From NCBI RefSeq assembly GCF_003025595.1, contig NZ_PYMI01000001.1, positions 496,001-560,000 on the forward strand: a stretch of DNA of 64,000 nt. The letters are read 5' to 3'. Shown in pieces: positions 8,579 to 17,370 of this stretch. Source of the stretch: Photobacterium ganghwense (lineage in GTDB: Bacteria; Pseudomonadota; Gammaproteobacteria; Enterobacterales; Vibrionaceae). A program made the translations under genes and the position numbers. The stretch's first letter is position 1, and every line of letters starts with the position of its first letter. The notes beneath the pieces are model-generated. The model saw only the letters and a list, made by a program, of their open reading frames with translations, was not told the DNA's origin and made no database searches.

Positions 8579-9594
8579 GACTGTGTTCCTTCCTGGGTAA
8601 ACTTAAACGGATGAATTGACCCTTCAAGATCGGCCAGCGCTGATTCAACGGCGAGGCGTTTGAGTGGATCGACAAACAGCATCATGAATCCGCCACCACC
8701 GGCACCGGAGATTTTGAGAGATTTCGCGCCGGCACTCATGGCTCGGTCTTCGATTTGTTCAATTAATGGCGTGGAAATAGAATTCGACGTCGCTTTCTTT
8801 GCCAGCCAGGACGAACGGAACAAATCTGACATACCTGAAATGTCTGAATGCAACAGGCGCTCTTTCATCTCAAATGCCAGTTTTTTCACATCATGCATCG
8901 CCTGAAGTGGCTTTTCTGCGTTACTGTTGGTCGTTCTGACCTGATCATCAATAATCTTGGCAGAGGAACGAGACACCCCGGTAAAGTACAGCATCAGCTG
9001 TGACTCCAGCTCATTGAGGATAGAACGCCGAATGCGCAGCGGATTGACCAGGACCCGATTATTGTCGTAGAACTCCATAAAGTTAAACCCGCCAAACGTG
9101 GTGGCATACTGATCCTGGCGCCCACCGGACAGCTGGCAGTCAATACGTTCAATATCATACGCAAGCTGTGCAATGTCGTATTCACCCAAAGGCAGGTTCA
9201 GTAATTTCTGGTAGGCGCTGATCATAGTTACAACCAGTGTGGACGACGAGCCGAGCCCGCTGCCCGGAGGCGCATCGCAATGGGTGTAAACCTTAACAGG
9301 AAGCGGTTGTCCCTGATTAAACTGGGTCACCACCCGGTTATACACGGCTTTGTGGAGCATGAGGTCACCCTCAAGCGGTATCGCACCGGTCAGATCAACA
9401 TCCACCTGTCGGTTAAGATCCTGAGCGATAAATGACGCATAGCTGAATGCCTCATCCATCTCGATGGTACAGTGGGCATACATATCAATTGTTGCATTCA
9501 GTACACAGCCGCCATATCGGTCGCAATATGGTGAAAGGTCTGTGCCTCCCCCGGCAAGCCCGAGACGAAGCGGTGAGCGCGATCTGACTATCAT
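8566..9594 (-). CDS. hddA: GHMP kinase, D-glycero-D-manno-heptose 7-phosphate kinase type
   Basis: Phosphorylates D-glycero-D-manno-heptose 7-phosphate at C1 in the GDP-heptose route. 342 aa. The N-terminus MIVRSRSPLRLGLAGGGTDLSPY is the HddA/WcbL signature; the GHMP ATP-binding motif is PPGSGLGSSSTLV near residue 109, and the C-terminal glycine motif is KISGAGGGGFMM. AGGAGG lies 9 bases before the ATG. It leads the hddA-gmhA-hddC unit. The pathway's phosphatase GmhB is not in the window. Other GHMP kinases such as a fucokinase are less likely given the neighbours. Confidence 0.86.
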   Translation of the reverse strand: MIVRSRSPLRLGLAGGGTDLSPYCDRYGGCVLNATIDMYAHCTIEMDEAFSYASFIAQDLNRQVDVDLTGAIPLEGDLMLHKAVYNRVVTQFNQGQPLPVKVYTHCDAPPGSGLGSSSTLVVTMISAYQKLLNLPLGEYDIAQLAYDIERIDCQLSGGRQDQYATTFGGFNFMEFYDNNRVLVNPLRIRRSILNELESQLMLYFTGVSRSSAKIIDDQVRTTNSNAEKPLQAMHDVKKLAFEMKERLLHSDISGMSDLFRSSWLAKKATSNSISTPLIEQIEDRAMSAGAKSLKISGAGGGGFMMLFVDPLKRLAVESALADLEGSIHPFKFTQEGTQSWKV

Positions 9595-9764
9595 GGAACA
9601 GGCCTCCTGTCGTCAAATAAGCAGTCGTCCAATAAAGAGCCATTAATAGGGGCCATCGCCAGTTAGCATCAGCCAGCCCGTTACAGACAAACCAGTGATA
9701 ACAACCACAAATAAATACAACAAAGAAGTACAACAATTTAAGCGTGGTTGAGTACCAGGCTTAA

Positions 9765-9780
9765 CGCAAGAAAAATACCA
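9765..9780 (-). promoter_or_regulatory. possible sigma-54 promoter upstream of hddA-gmhA-hddC
   Basis: On the minus strand TGGTATTTTTCTTGCG has GG and GC separated by ten bases and an intact TTGC -12 element, a good match to the RpoN consensus. It lies about 170 bases upstream of the hddA start. The 9595-9887 spacer holds no convincing gene. Motif-only evidence. Confidence 0.45.
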
Positions 9781-9887
9781 GTTTTACCGCCTCTAGTTTG
9801 CCCGGTTTTCAGGGCAATAGCAGACCAAATTGAAACGCCACAGCAAATATGCATCGTAAATTGCAAACCGCCGCCAGGCGGGCTGCT

Positions 9888-11261
9888 TCACTTCATATAC
9901 TGTCTGCCTGCGTTACCCGACATCGCTGGGGCAGGTATGGCTTCCTGGTCAGGTTTCTGGGCTTTTTTCCGTTGCGTTTCGGCTGCAACCGATGCCAGGG
10001 CCGAGTTTTTCAGAGCGATAGTCATCGCAATGAACACCCAGATGACCTCGAAATATGGCAGTGATAATGCCGCGCCCCCGACACAGAATGCGATAATGGA
10101 CAGCTGCATCATCTTTGCTAATTCCGCTTGCCACCTGGCACCTTCAATGTCTTGAACCTTCTTCATGATATTGCGGAGCGAAAAAATCGCCGATGCAATC
10201 ACGCACAGGAACAGAAACATCCCCAGAAAACCATGGTCACCCAGCACCTGAAAATAAATACTGTGGGCGGCCCAGCCTTTTTCTCCGGGTTCAGGGGATT
10301 TAATAAAGGACAGTTTAGAAAAATTCGGCGCAACTGACCGCCAGACATGACCGTGCTGCATTGCCCTGAATCCGCCTCCGACTAACGGCCGTTCCATGGC
10401 CATCAAGGTGTACATCTTCCAGGCTTTCACCCGGATCATGAAAGAGCCATCCTGATCCGCATTCTCAATCGTATTCATCCGATTGAACCATTTATCCGTC
10501 AGAAATTGTGATGCCACCGCAGCCACAATTAAAAACCCGACAATGGTAAGCAGCTTACGTTTGCTGCGCATCCAGAAGAAAAAGCTGATGCAGCTCAGGC
10601 CGATAAATCCTCCCCGTGACTGTGTGCCCAGAATTGACATCACACAGAGCACCAGCACGCCAATCATCGTCAGGCGAATATATTTTTCCTTGTACTGCGA
10701 CAGCAGATAAATAGTGATGGGAATAATCATACACAGCACAAGGGCGAAGTGATTGTTATCGGAAAGAATGTGGTTGTCCGGGCCTTTAATGTGATGGGAA
10801 CCTGCCGAGGAAAAGAATTTCAGCCCTTCAATCACCCCCATTACCCCCAACGAAAACACAAAAACCGTACACAGGTACTTGAAATGATTCCGGTCACGAA
10901 TAATCAGAATAATAAAGACCATTAACAGGACAATTTTGAAAAACTTGACCCACTCGCTCCAGACAAAATCTGGCAAGGCAACGGTGGTGATACTGGTAAT
11001 GGTAACGTGCAAACAAAAGAGGAAGGTAATAACAAACGTGGTGGTTATTTTTACCGGATCCTTTCGGGGATAAACGATATAAACCAGAATGGTCAGCAGT
11101 GCGAACAGGGAATTAAAACTGAGGCCTTTGGCAAAACCGTAAAGCCAGTAAGCGGGTACAAAAATCCCCGTCCAAAGCCAGAGCGATACGGCGATGTATG
11201 GACGCCGAACGGCAAACAGCAACAATGCACAGACTACAGAGAAAAAAATGATGTCTCTCAT
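9888..11261 (-). CDS. O-antigen ligase/polymerase-type membrane protein, exosortase A system
   Basis: Polytopic inner-membrane protein, 457 aa, resembling the exosortase A-associated O-glycosylation ligase family (TIGR03097). Many hydrophobic helices are evident, starting IIFFSVVCALLLFAVRRPYIAVSLWLW. A large periplasmic loop near residues 260-330 (LVGGGFRAM...SIYFQVLGDHG) carries the Wzy_C/WaaL-type features. Role: polymerise repeat units or ligate glycan in the periplasm. Its ATG overlaps the stop of a 30-aa frame (ATGA, 11258-11261), so it is translationally coupled to that peptide and to the flippase before it. Confidence 0.87.
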   Translation of the reverse strand: MRDIIFFSVVCALLLFAVRRPYIAVSLWLWTGIFVPAYWLYGFAKGLSFNSLFALLTILVYIVYPRKDPVKITTTFVITFLFCLHVTITSITTVALPDFVWSEWVKFFKIVLLMVFIILIIRDRNHFKYLCTVFVFSLGVMGVIEGLKFFSSAGSHHIKGPDNHILSDNNHFALVLCMIIPITIYLLSQYKEKYIRLTMIGVLVLCVMSILGTQSRGGFIGLSCISFFFWMRSKRKLLTIVGFLIVAAVASQFLTDKWFNRMNTIENADQDGSFMIRVKAWKMYTLMAMERPLVGGGFRAMQHGHVWRSVAPNFSKLSFIKSPEPGEKGWAAHSIYFQVLGDHGFLGMFLFLCVIASAIFSLRNIMKKVQDIEGARWQAELAKMMQLSIIAFCVGGAALSLPYFEVIWVFIAMTIALKNSALASVAAETQRKKAQKPDQEAIPAPAMSGNAGRQYMK

Positions 11262-11350
11262 TCGCCATCGCCTTTTTGATCATCCTGAAAAGAAAGGTAG
11301 GTAATCCAGACAAACAGCACCAGGAAAAACAAAAACAACAGGGATTCCAT
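11258..11350 (-). CDS. 30-aa single-span membrane peptide between flippase and ligase
   Basis: A tiny frame absent from standard ORF calls. The peptide starts MESLLFLFFLVLFVWITYL and ends with the charged tail QDDQKGDGE: one hydrophobic helix of about 18 residues followed by an acidic, soluble end. Support is unusually good for its size. AAAGGAGGGTGA lies directly upstream; its ATG immediately follows the flippase stop TGA (11351-11353); and its own stop overlaps the ligase start in ATGA. It could be a small accessory subunit of the Wzx/Wzy machinery or merely a coupling device. I do not recognise a family. Confidence 0.68.
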   Translation of the reverse strand: MESLLFLFFLVLFVWITYLSFQDDQKGDGE

Positions 11351-12835
11351 TCACCCTCCTTTCACCGCCATTGCCGGTCGGTTTCTGCGGATCAGTCGAA
11401 GCACGAACTCACAACATTCCCAGTAATACGGAAACCAGCGACGAAAACTGTAAGCCAGCAACAGCATACAAGGGATATAGACAACCATGCCGGTTAACAC
11501 TCCCACACAGAGCTGCCACATCTCTGACGGAAACATCGCCATGGTCTGGACCACCATCAGGTACATGACAAGACCAGAAACCGCCGGCGTCAGATACAGG
11601 AACAGTAAATCATGCGCTTTAATGCCAATAACAAACCGTTGCAGCATCAACAGCCAGAGAAAGAAACCTGCACCAATGGCAAACCTGAGCTGAGCCAGTT
11701 GCTCAATCCCGGCATCATGGTATGTCGTGAACACAACAAAAATGGACACAATGATAATGGCGTCTGAAGCAATGATGACTTTCAGCTGCTTTTTGACCGT
11801 GAGAATGGAACACATCAAGCCATGCGAAGACATGACAATCACTAACCCCGCCATACATTGCAATAGCGGCGCGGCATCCCGCCATTCTTCGCCGAGCACA
11901 ATACCGGAGAACGGTTCAGCAATGGCGATAAGTCCAATCCCGCACGGCACTAAAATGAGCATATTCAGACTCATCTGTTTCACTATGCGGTAATAAAAAT
12001 CAGCCACCTCGTTCTGTACCCGGGACACCACTGCAAAAAAACCATGATTCATCGGCCCCACCAGCTGCATAAAAGGCAGCCAGGCAAATTCCGTGGCGAT
12101 GTTGTATAACCCTATACTGCGGCTGTCGACGATGTTCCCCAATATCAGCACATCAATGCGCGATCGCATGTATCCAAAAATGGCGGATAAATAGAGCCAT
12201 TTCGAGAATGTCCATTGCGTTGACCAGTGCGAGGCGGTCAGCCGTGGCCGGTAAGGAAACAGGATATAACCCGTGACGGTTTCAGACAGCGCAATCACTA
12301 TTACCCCGATAATCAGCGCCCAGTAGGACTCCAGGTAAATAGCCAGCATGATAGACACAACAGTACCTATTGTTTTACCAATCATGTTTGCTGCCAGAAT
12401 ACGCTTAAAGTGGTAATTTTTTTCGGCCACATCCAGTGCGACATTTCTGAGCCCGGAAATGAGCGGCAAAATTGCCACAACATGGATAACCGCCTCCATT
12501 TCGGGTTTATTGACATAGTCAGCAATGAACCCGGCGGAGAAAAAAAGCAATATGGCTGAAACACATTTGACGGCCAAACCCAGCGACCAGATGCTGTCGA
12601 GTTCCTGTTTAGACATAGAGTCTGAACTGATGACAAAGTGACCGATACCGACATGGGAAAAAGCGGCAAATAACGAAACAAAGAATGTGGACAGCGCGGC
12701 GATGCCGAAATCTTCGGGTTTAAGCAGTTTTAGAAGGATAATGGTATTGACCAGGCCGATACTGCGGGCATACCAGTTGGCTATCAGTGCCCACTTTGCT
12801 CCCTGCATTAAGCCATCGCGTTCTGAAAAAGCCAT
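11351..12835 (-). CDS. oligosaccharide flippase (Wzx/MATE-like)
   Basis: Inner-membrane exporter of lipid-linked repeat units, 494 aa. The chosen start at 12835 (MAFSERDGLMQGAKWALIANW) has AAGGAG six bases upstream; an upstream in-frame codon at 12925 would run through a separate small frame. The protein has about 12-14 hydrophobic helices and the LLKPEDFGIAAL element typical of polysaccharide-synthesis flippases. It is preceded by a 38-aa frame ending 14 bases upstream and followed without gap by the 30-aa peptide and the ligase. No substrate can be deduced. Confidence 0.87.
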   Translation of the reverse strand: MAFSERDGLMQGAKWALIANWYARSIGLVNTIILLKLLKPEDFGIAALSTFFVSLFAAFSHVGIGHFVISSDSMSKQELDSIWSLGLAVKCVSAILLFFSAGFIADYVNKPEMEAVIHVVAILPLISGLRNVALDVAEKNYHFKRILAANMIGKTIGTVVSIMLAIYLESYWALIIGVIVIALSETVTGYILFPYRPRLTASHWSTQWTFSKWLYLSAIFGYMRSRIDVLILGNIVDSRSIGLYNIATEFAWLPFMQLVGPMNHGFFAVVSRVQNEVADFYYRIVKQMSLNMLILVPCGIGLIAIAEPFSGIVLGEEWRDAAPLLQCMAGLVIVMSSHGLMCSILTVKKQLKVIIASDAIIIVSIFVVFTTYHDAGIEQLAQLRFAIGAGFFLWLLMLQRFVIGIKAHDLLFLYLTPAVSGLVMYLMVVQTMAMFPSEMWQLCVGVLTGMVVYIPCMLLLAYSFRRWFPYYWECCEFVLRLIRRNRPAMAVKGG

Positions 12836-12849
12836 CCCTGACTCCTTGC

Positions 12850-12966
12850 TCACCAGTAAATGGTGTAATGCCTTGCATTTACCAGGCCGGAAAATACTTT
12901 TTTGTGCTGGCCACGACCATACCATTGAATAAATTTGTTAAATATTTCAGCTCGCTCTTCTTTCAT
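12850..12966 (-). CDS. possible 38-aa leader frame upstream of the flippase
   Basis: A short frame starting MKEERAEIFNKFIQW and ending ARHYTIYW, with GGAGG six bases before its ATG. Its stop (12850-12852) lies 14 bases before the flippase ATG and just ahead of that gene's AAGGAG. It is mildly basic, aromatic and has no hydrophobic helix. Position and ribosome-binding site argue for translation, possibly as a leader peptide controlling the operon. No family is recognised and codon statistics on 38 codons are weak. Confidence 0.45.
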   Translation of the reverse strand: MKEERAEIFNKFIQWYGRGQHKKVFSGLVNARHYTIYW

Positions 12967-13158
12967 AATGCCTCCGTTCGAAAGAAACAAATTGCTGAAT
13001 TCATGGTGAATGTCGGTCAAGCCGTTTCAAATAAGCATGGCACAGAACAAAAGAACCCCCAATTTAATTTCTAGTCACTAATATTTTTTTGTGCCCTGTC
13101 CATATCTCAGCCCATACTTATGCAAGAGCTGACAGCATGCGTATCAGGGATTTGATAT

Positions 13159-14640
13159 ATGAAAGCATTCTTTAAAAAATACCTGCTGGTTTGCGGGATT
13201 CTTGCCAATGCCACCTTTCTGTATGTCGGGTATAAAGCAGTAACCACGGTATTTTTGGAAAGCCCCAGTTTTCCTCAAGCAATACATTCGCTGTCTGCCC
13301 GGCTACAACCCCACATTCCCCTGGCCTCTTCGCTGCTGAGCGGGCTCGTCAGTAATGTCAGCGCTGCAGATTATTTTCCGGCAACGTTCATTCCCGAAAT
13401 AACCCCTGAGCGCTGGCCGACTGTAGGCCCGGCGACAACCTTTTCCACAGACGAATTCCAGCCACGCGAAACGGTACGCGTGAGTGACGCCAATGCATTG
13501 CTGCTAGCGATAAAACAGGCTCAGCCCGGGCAAGCTATCGTGATTTCAGATGGCGAATACCGACTAAGCGGCAAACGCTTTGCCATTAGCCAGAGCCGCC
13601 CGACAGCCTCCAATCCGATCTATTTACGTTCTGAAACACCGGGAGGGGTAACGCTCAAACTCAATTCACTTGAAGGCTTTATGATTGATCAGCCTCACTG
13701 GTACATTGAAGGCATCAACTTTCAGGGTATCTGTGCGCAACATTCCCGCTGCGACCACGCCTTGCATATTGTCGGGGCAGCCAGCCACACCATAATTCGT
13801 AACAACCAGTTTTATGATTTCAATGCTGCGATTAAGGTCAATCAGCTGAAAGGACAGTTCCCGGATTATGGCATTATTGAAAGAAACCGCTTCGGCATGC
13901 ATCAGCCACGAAAGACCAATGCCTCGGTAACCCCGATTAATCTCGACCATGGCAGCGGCTGGAAAGTCAGACAAAACCTCATTCATGATTTCATCAAGAC
14001 CGGTGGCAATAAAGTGAGCTACGGGGCTTATATGAAAGGAGGCTCACTGTACGGCGTGTTTGAACAGAATCTGATCATTTGTAACACCAGTCAGACCCAG
14101 TATCCCGGAAGTCGGGTTGGCCTTTCTTTCGGCGGTGGCGGTATGCATCAGAAACAGCGCCGGGATCAGGCTGAATTTGAAGTCAGTCAGGCGGTAATGC
14201 GCAACAATATTATTCTGCATTGCAATGATGTCGGGATATACAGCCAAACGGCTAAAGATGTCACGATAAACAATAATATTCTGTATCACACCGCGGGCAT
14301 CGATGTGCGTTTTCCTCAGTCAAAGGCCGAGGTGTACAACAATGTCATGAACGGAAAAATCCGGGAAAGGGACGGCGCACTCAGCCATCAGACCAACAAC
14401 TTCATCGCCCCGCTGTCCTACTGGACAGGCAAGAATTCCCTGAAGGCGGTGTATGCCGCGCCAGAGTCCGGTGATTTTACTCTGGTGAACCCGGAACCCC
14501 TGTTGGATCATTCCGTGAATGCCCGTCGGAGCGCAGGTAACTTTTCCGATTACTGTGGCAACCCCATAAAAAATGGCACCGCCTACTTGGGTGCCATTTA
14601 CGACAGTGCCCGTTGTTTTCAGCCGTCACGCCTTCCATGA
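13159..14640 (+). CDS. right-handed parallel beta-helix protein, possible polysaccharide lyase
   Basis: Exported or membrane-anchored protein of 493 aa. Residues about 7-30 are a signal anchor (YLLVCGILANATFLYVGYKA). From about residue 110 a beta-helix begins with the PL6/chondroitinase-B-like opening (AIVISDGEYRLSG...NPIYLRSETPGGV) followed by repeated turns such as HTIIRNNQFYDF and AVMRNNIILHC. Such proteins in exopolysaccharide loci are usually lyases or epimerase-like modifiers that trim the polymer; here that is inferred, and I did not identify catalytic residues. It stands alone on the plus strand between two minus-strand operons, and its last 15 bases overlap the convergent sulfotransferase gene. 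Confidence 0.78.
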   Translation: MKAFFKKYLLVCGILANATFLYVGYKAVTTVFLESPSFPQAIHSLSARLQPHIPLASSLLSGLVSNVSAADYFPATFIPEITPERWPTVGPATTFSTDEFQPRETVRVSDANALLLAIKQAQPGQAIVISDGEYRLSGKRFAISQSRPTASNPIYLRSETPGGVTLKLNSLEGFMIDQPHWYIEGINFQGICAQHSRCDHALHIVGAASHTIIRNNQFYDFNAAIKVNQLKGQFPDYGIIERNRFGMHQPRKTNASVTPINLDHGSGWKVRQNLIHDFIKTGGNKVSYGAYMKGGSLYGVFEQNLIICNTSQTQYPGSRVGLSFGGGGMHQKQRRDQAEFEVSQAVMRNNIILHCNDVGIYSQTAKDVTINNNILYHTAGIDVRFPQSKAEVYNNVMNGKIRERDGALSHQTNNFIAPLSYWTGKNSLKAVYAAPESGDFTLVNPEPLLDHSVNARRSAGNFSDYCGNPIKNGTAYLGAIYDSARCFQPSRLP

Positions 14641-15387
14641 ATGCTGGATGAGCTTTTCACGGCAGAGATGATAGGCATCCTGACAGCTCATCAACAACTC
14701 ATTGTCCAAGTCGAGAACAGAGGTATCCGGTGATTTTTTCACAATGACGCCTGCATGGATGTTTTCTGAGGAGTCACCGGCAAACCGATGGCCGGTTTTT
14801 TCAAACTTACGATACGTGGCTTCAAATGCACGATCGATTCCCAAAAACTCTTTCATCTCGCCAAGCACGCGTTTGGGATGTTGGATAATATCGTCCGCAT
14901 CGTAGTAATAATAGTTTTGGTCATTACCAAGGCTGAGAATTAGATCAGTAATATAACGCACCCGGTCCAGGTAATATTGCGCGGCCCCTTTTGGCGTTGC
15001 ACAAGGATGTTCCGGATTTTTCGCACTGTACAGCTTCACAATACTTTTGATTGTCGCCTTCGGTTCCCGCAGCGCTACCAGCAGCTTCACGTTATCCCGA
15101 CACAAGACGTCGCGGCTTGTAAAATGTTCATTATGAAGCACTTTATCAAAATAAAAATCGGTTACTGGCTCGGTCCTGTTCTGCTCATGAAACAAAAACT
15201 TTTGATTAATCAGGCTTTTCCAGCTGTAGTACCCAATATGCATTTCGTAATAGCCGGAAATGTCTTCATGGCTGCCAATCAGGTGCCCGACCAGACTGGT
15301 ATTGGCACGCATATGGCTGATTAACAGCACATGCTGTTTAGGGGCGAGAAGCCGCACTTTTTGTATCGCGTCTTTTATTGCTTCCAT
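14626..15387 (-). CDS. sulfotransferase family protein
   Basis: Predicted PAPS-dependent sulfotransferase, 253 aa. The 5'-phosphosulfate loop is LLISHMRANTSLVGHLIGS near residue 18, and a 3'-phosphate region appears in CRDNVKLLVALREPKATIKS near residue 105. The start at 15387 has AAAGGAG seven bases upstream; a longer in-frame extension to 15594 overlaps the preceding gene and lacks support. It is the last gene of a five-gene minus-strand operon with a GT2 and a deacetylase, suggesting that the polysaccharide is sulfated, as is common in marine polymers. The reaction is inferred from family membership. Confidence 0.82.
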   Translation of the reverse strand: MEAIKDAIQKVRLLAPKQHVLLISHMRANTSLVGHLIGSHEDISGYYEMHIGYYSWKSLINQKFLFHEQNRTEPVTDFYFDKVLHNEHFTSRDVLCRDNVKLLVALREPKATIKSIVKLYSAKNPEHPCATPKGAAQYYLDRVRYITDLILSLGNDQNYYYYDADDIIQHPKRVLGEMKEFLGIDRAFEATYRKFEKTGHRFAGDSSENIHAGVIVKKSPDTSVLDLDNELLMSCQDAYHLCREKLIQHSWKA

Positions 15388-15389
15388 GA

Positions 15390-16409
15390 TCAAACTCCTT
15401 TTTCGCTCAATACCCATTTGTCCTTGCGCTGAAATAGTTTCCGGCATGAGAGGTACACAGAAAAAAGCAGCCACTTCGCCGTGAATCTGGCTGCCAGTCC
15501 CTGCCACGCATAATATGCCGCGCGGTGAGCATCGCGTTGTTGATGCAGCGTTTCCGCAATGACTTTTAACTGAACACTCTTGCCATACTGGCAATGCTCC
15601 ACCATCGCATCGTGTTTACTGTTGATAATGCCCTTGTCATAAATTCGCAGCTGAAAGAGCTTCTTCTCCAGCGTAGAAACCAATGTCGACACGTTATCCG
15701 CTTTCGATTTGTCCGGAATGTTGTGGTAGGCCATAAAACGGGGGTCAAAGTAGATTTTCCTGGCGGCGTCAATCGCACGAATATATAAATCACGATCACT
15801 TTCGTACCGCAGGTTTTCATCAAACCCGTTAATCTGATGAAAAAACGCCTTTTTATAAACAGAACAATTGAGGTGCGCAAAACCATCGCTGGTAATCAAC
15901 TGCTCCAGCGTGACAGGATAAGCGATCCCGTCTGGTTTCTCTGCCAGCTCCAGTGAATCCCGGAGATCCTCGATCCAGACAGTGCCTGTTTTCTGCTCTC
16001 CATTGGAGAAAAACGCTTTCTGATTCGAAAAATATAAGTCTGCCTGCGGATCGTGTGTCAGGTTTTTATACACTCGGCTCAGATAGCCGTCGTCCGTCCA
16101 GTAATCATCATCGTCCAGAAAACAGATATATTCACCACTGGCAATAGCAACACCATGGTTACGTGAATAGCTTGAGCCATGCCCCTGCGGACGCTGTACC
16201 AGCGAGCAAAAACGCACACGCGCATCAGCCTGAGCCACAATCGCGTCATAGTGCGGCAAATACTGTTGATCGCTTCCGTCATTGACGATAACAACCTCAA
16301 GCGCGGTAAAGTCCTGCTGTAAGACGGATTTCAATGCCACAGCCATCAGGTCCGGTCTGTTTCGCGTGGGAATGATGACAGAAAAAAACGGAGATAGTGT
16401 GTTAGGCAT
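15390..16409 (-). CDS. GT2-family glycosyltransferase
   Basis: GT-A fold glycosyltransferase, 339 aa. The N-terminal motif FFSVIIPTRNRPDLMAVALKSVL and the metal-binding CFLDDDDYW (DDD near residue 95) are clear. The start at 16409 is supported by GGAGG five bases upstream and overlaps the deacetylase stop by eight bases. A C-terminal extension of about 100 residues beyond the catalytic core is basic and may contact membrane. Stop and the sulfotransferase start are two bases apart. Confidence 0.88.
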   Translation of the reverse strand: MPNTLSPFFSVIIPTRNRPDLMAVALKSVLQQDFTALEVVIVNDGSDQQYLPHYDAIVAQADARVRFCSLVQRPQGHGSSYSRNHGVAIASGEYICFLDDDDYWTDDGYLSRVYKNLTHDPQADLYFSNQKAFFSNGEQKTGTVWIEDLRDSLELAEKPDGIAYPVTLEQLITSDGFAHLNCSVYKKAFFHQINGFDENLRYESDRDLYIRAIDAARKIYFDPRFMAYHNIPDKSKADNVSTLVSTLEKKLFQLRIYDKGIINSKHDAMVEHCQYGKSVQLKVIAETLHQQRDAHRAAYYAWQGLAARFTAKWLLFSVYLSCRKLFQRKDKWVLSEKGV

Positions 16410-17370
16410 AACATCCTCCATGATGCGCAAGGCTGGCTGGTAAAAACATTTCGCTGTCGGGCAACCGGTTAAACCACTCGATAAAGTCCAGTGTCGTAGC
16501 GCGGAATGTCTGGTATTCATCCGCCGACGAGACATAAGGCGTCATCCCCGGCTTTACGGTTGGCGAATGAAACGACAACACCAACTGGTGGTGACCAAGC
16601 TTTAACTGGTGTCTGGCAGCCGCTATTAAATCTTTCAACGGCACCCCTTCCGGTGACAAGCGGTATGTTCTTACCCCAAGCATTTTACGTACCACTCTGG
16701 TCGTGAAGTCCTGCCCCGTCAGTAACGTGGGATGATCATTCAACGTTTTACTTGCCCAGGGAAACGCTGACATGCGGCTGCAGGTATGCGGCAGATACGT
16801 TATCTGATCTTGTTGGAACATACGGTTGTTGAACGTACTGAAGTCCGGCCCTTGTTGATGGGTAAAATTACTGAACGCACTGATGCTCAAATCCACACGG
16901 TAGCCCAGCCGTTGCAAAATACGCCGCGTATTCGGACCAATGCCATACCGGCCAGCCAGATAAGTAACCGGAGATAAACCGGTTTCCCGTTTTATGGCAT
17001 GAGACAACACCTGAATTTTTTCAAATTCCAGTTCAGCCGATAAGTTTCCGGGATAGGATTCCAGCTCACTGGCCACCCCATCTTCCCCGGTCTCCAGATA
17101 GGGCGGATTCACCCAGGGATGAAGATGGGCAGCAAACTCAATCGCCTCGCCAGCCTGATCACGGAAGGTATTTATAACCTGCTGACCACCGGCACTGGTG
17201 ACAAACGGGTAATCCATCGCAAGCGTGACTTTTGCGCCGATTTGCAGCATTTCCCGAATTAAAACGATCAGTTCCTGATGGTGAGTCACGCTGTCATTGA
17301 AGCGACAGAATCCTCCGTTCCAGTCAAACTCTTCTTCAGCATGAATCACGACAGCCAATTTAGCGCTCAT
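16402..17370 (-). CDS. polysaccharide deacetylase-like (WalW-type) protein
   Basis: Predicted NodB-fold hydrolase, 322 aa, resembling WalW proteins of polysaccharide clusters: the N-terminus is LAVVIHAEEEFDWNGGF. Candidate metal ligands include the early acidic cluster, His-Leu-His-Pro (AAHLHPWVNPP, near residue 80) and SFHSP (near residue 268). GGGAGGGG precedes the ATG at 17370, which overlaps the upstream gene by 11 bases. There is no signal peptide, so action on cytoplasmic precursors seems likelier than periplasmic trimming. Exact substrate unknown. Confidence 0.8.
   Translation of the reverse strand: MSAKLAVVIHAEEEFDWNGGFCRFNDSVTHHQELIVLIREMLQIGAKVTLAMDYPFVTSAGGQQVINTFRDQAGEAIEFAAHLHPWVNPPYLETGEDGVASELESYPGNLSAELEFEKIQVLSHAIKRETGLSPVTYLAGRYGIGPNTRRILQRLGYRVDLSISAFSNFTHQQGPDFSTFNNRMFQQDQITYLPHTCSRMSAFPWASKTLNDHPTLLTGQDFTTRVVRKMLGVRTYRLSPEGVPLKDLIAAARHQLKLGHHQLVLSFHSPTVKPGMTPYVSSADEYQTFRATTLDFIEWFNRLPDSEMFLPASLAHHGGCYA

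Noticed and set aside
9485-9736. Hydrophobic 83-codon frame upstream of and overlapping hddA on the same strand
   Set aside because: It starts with TTG without a ribosome-binding site and runs out of frame through the first 110 bases of hddA, which has its own AGGAGG.
12787-13074. 95-codon plus-strand frame before the beta-helix gene
   Set aside because: It overlaps the flippase start antisense and has no ribosome-binding site; the minus-strand 38-aa frame is the better candidate in this region.
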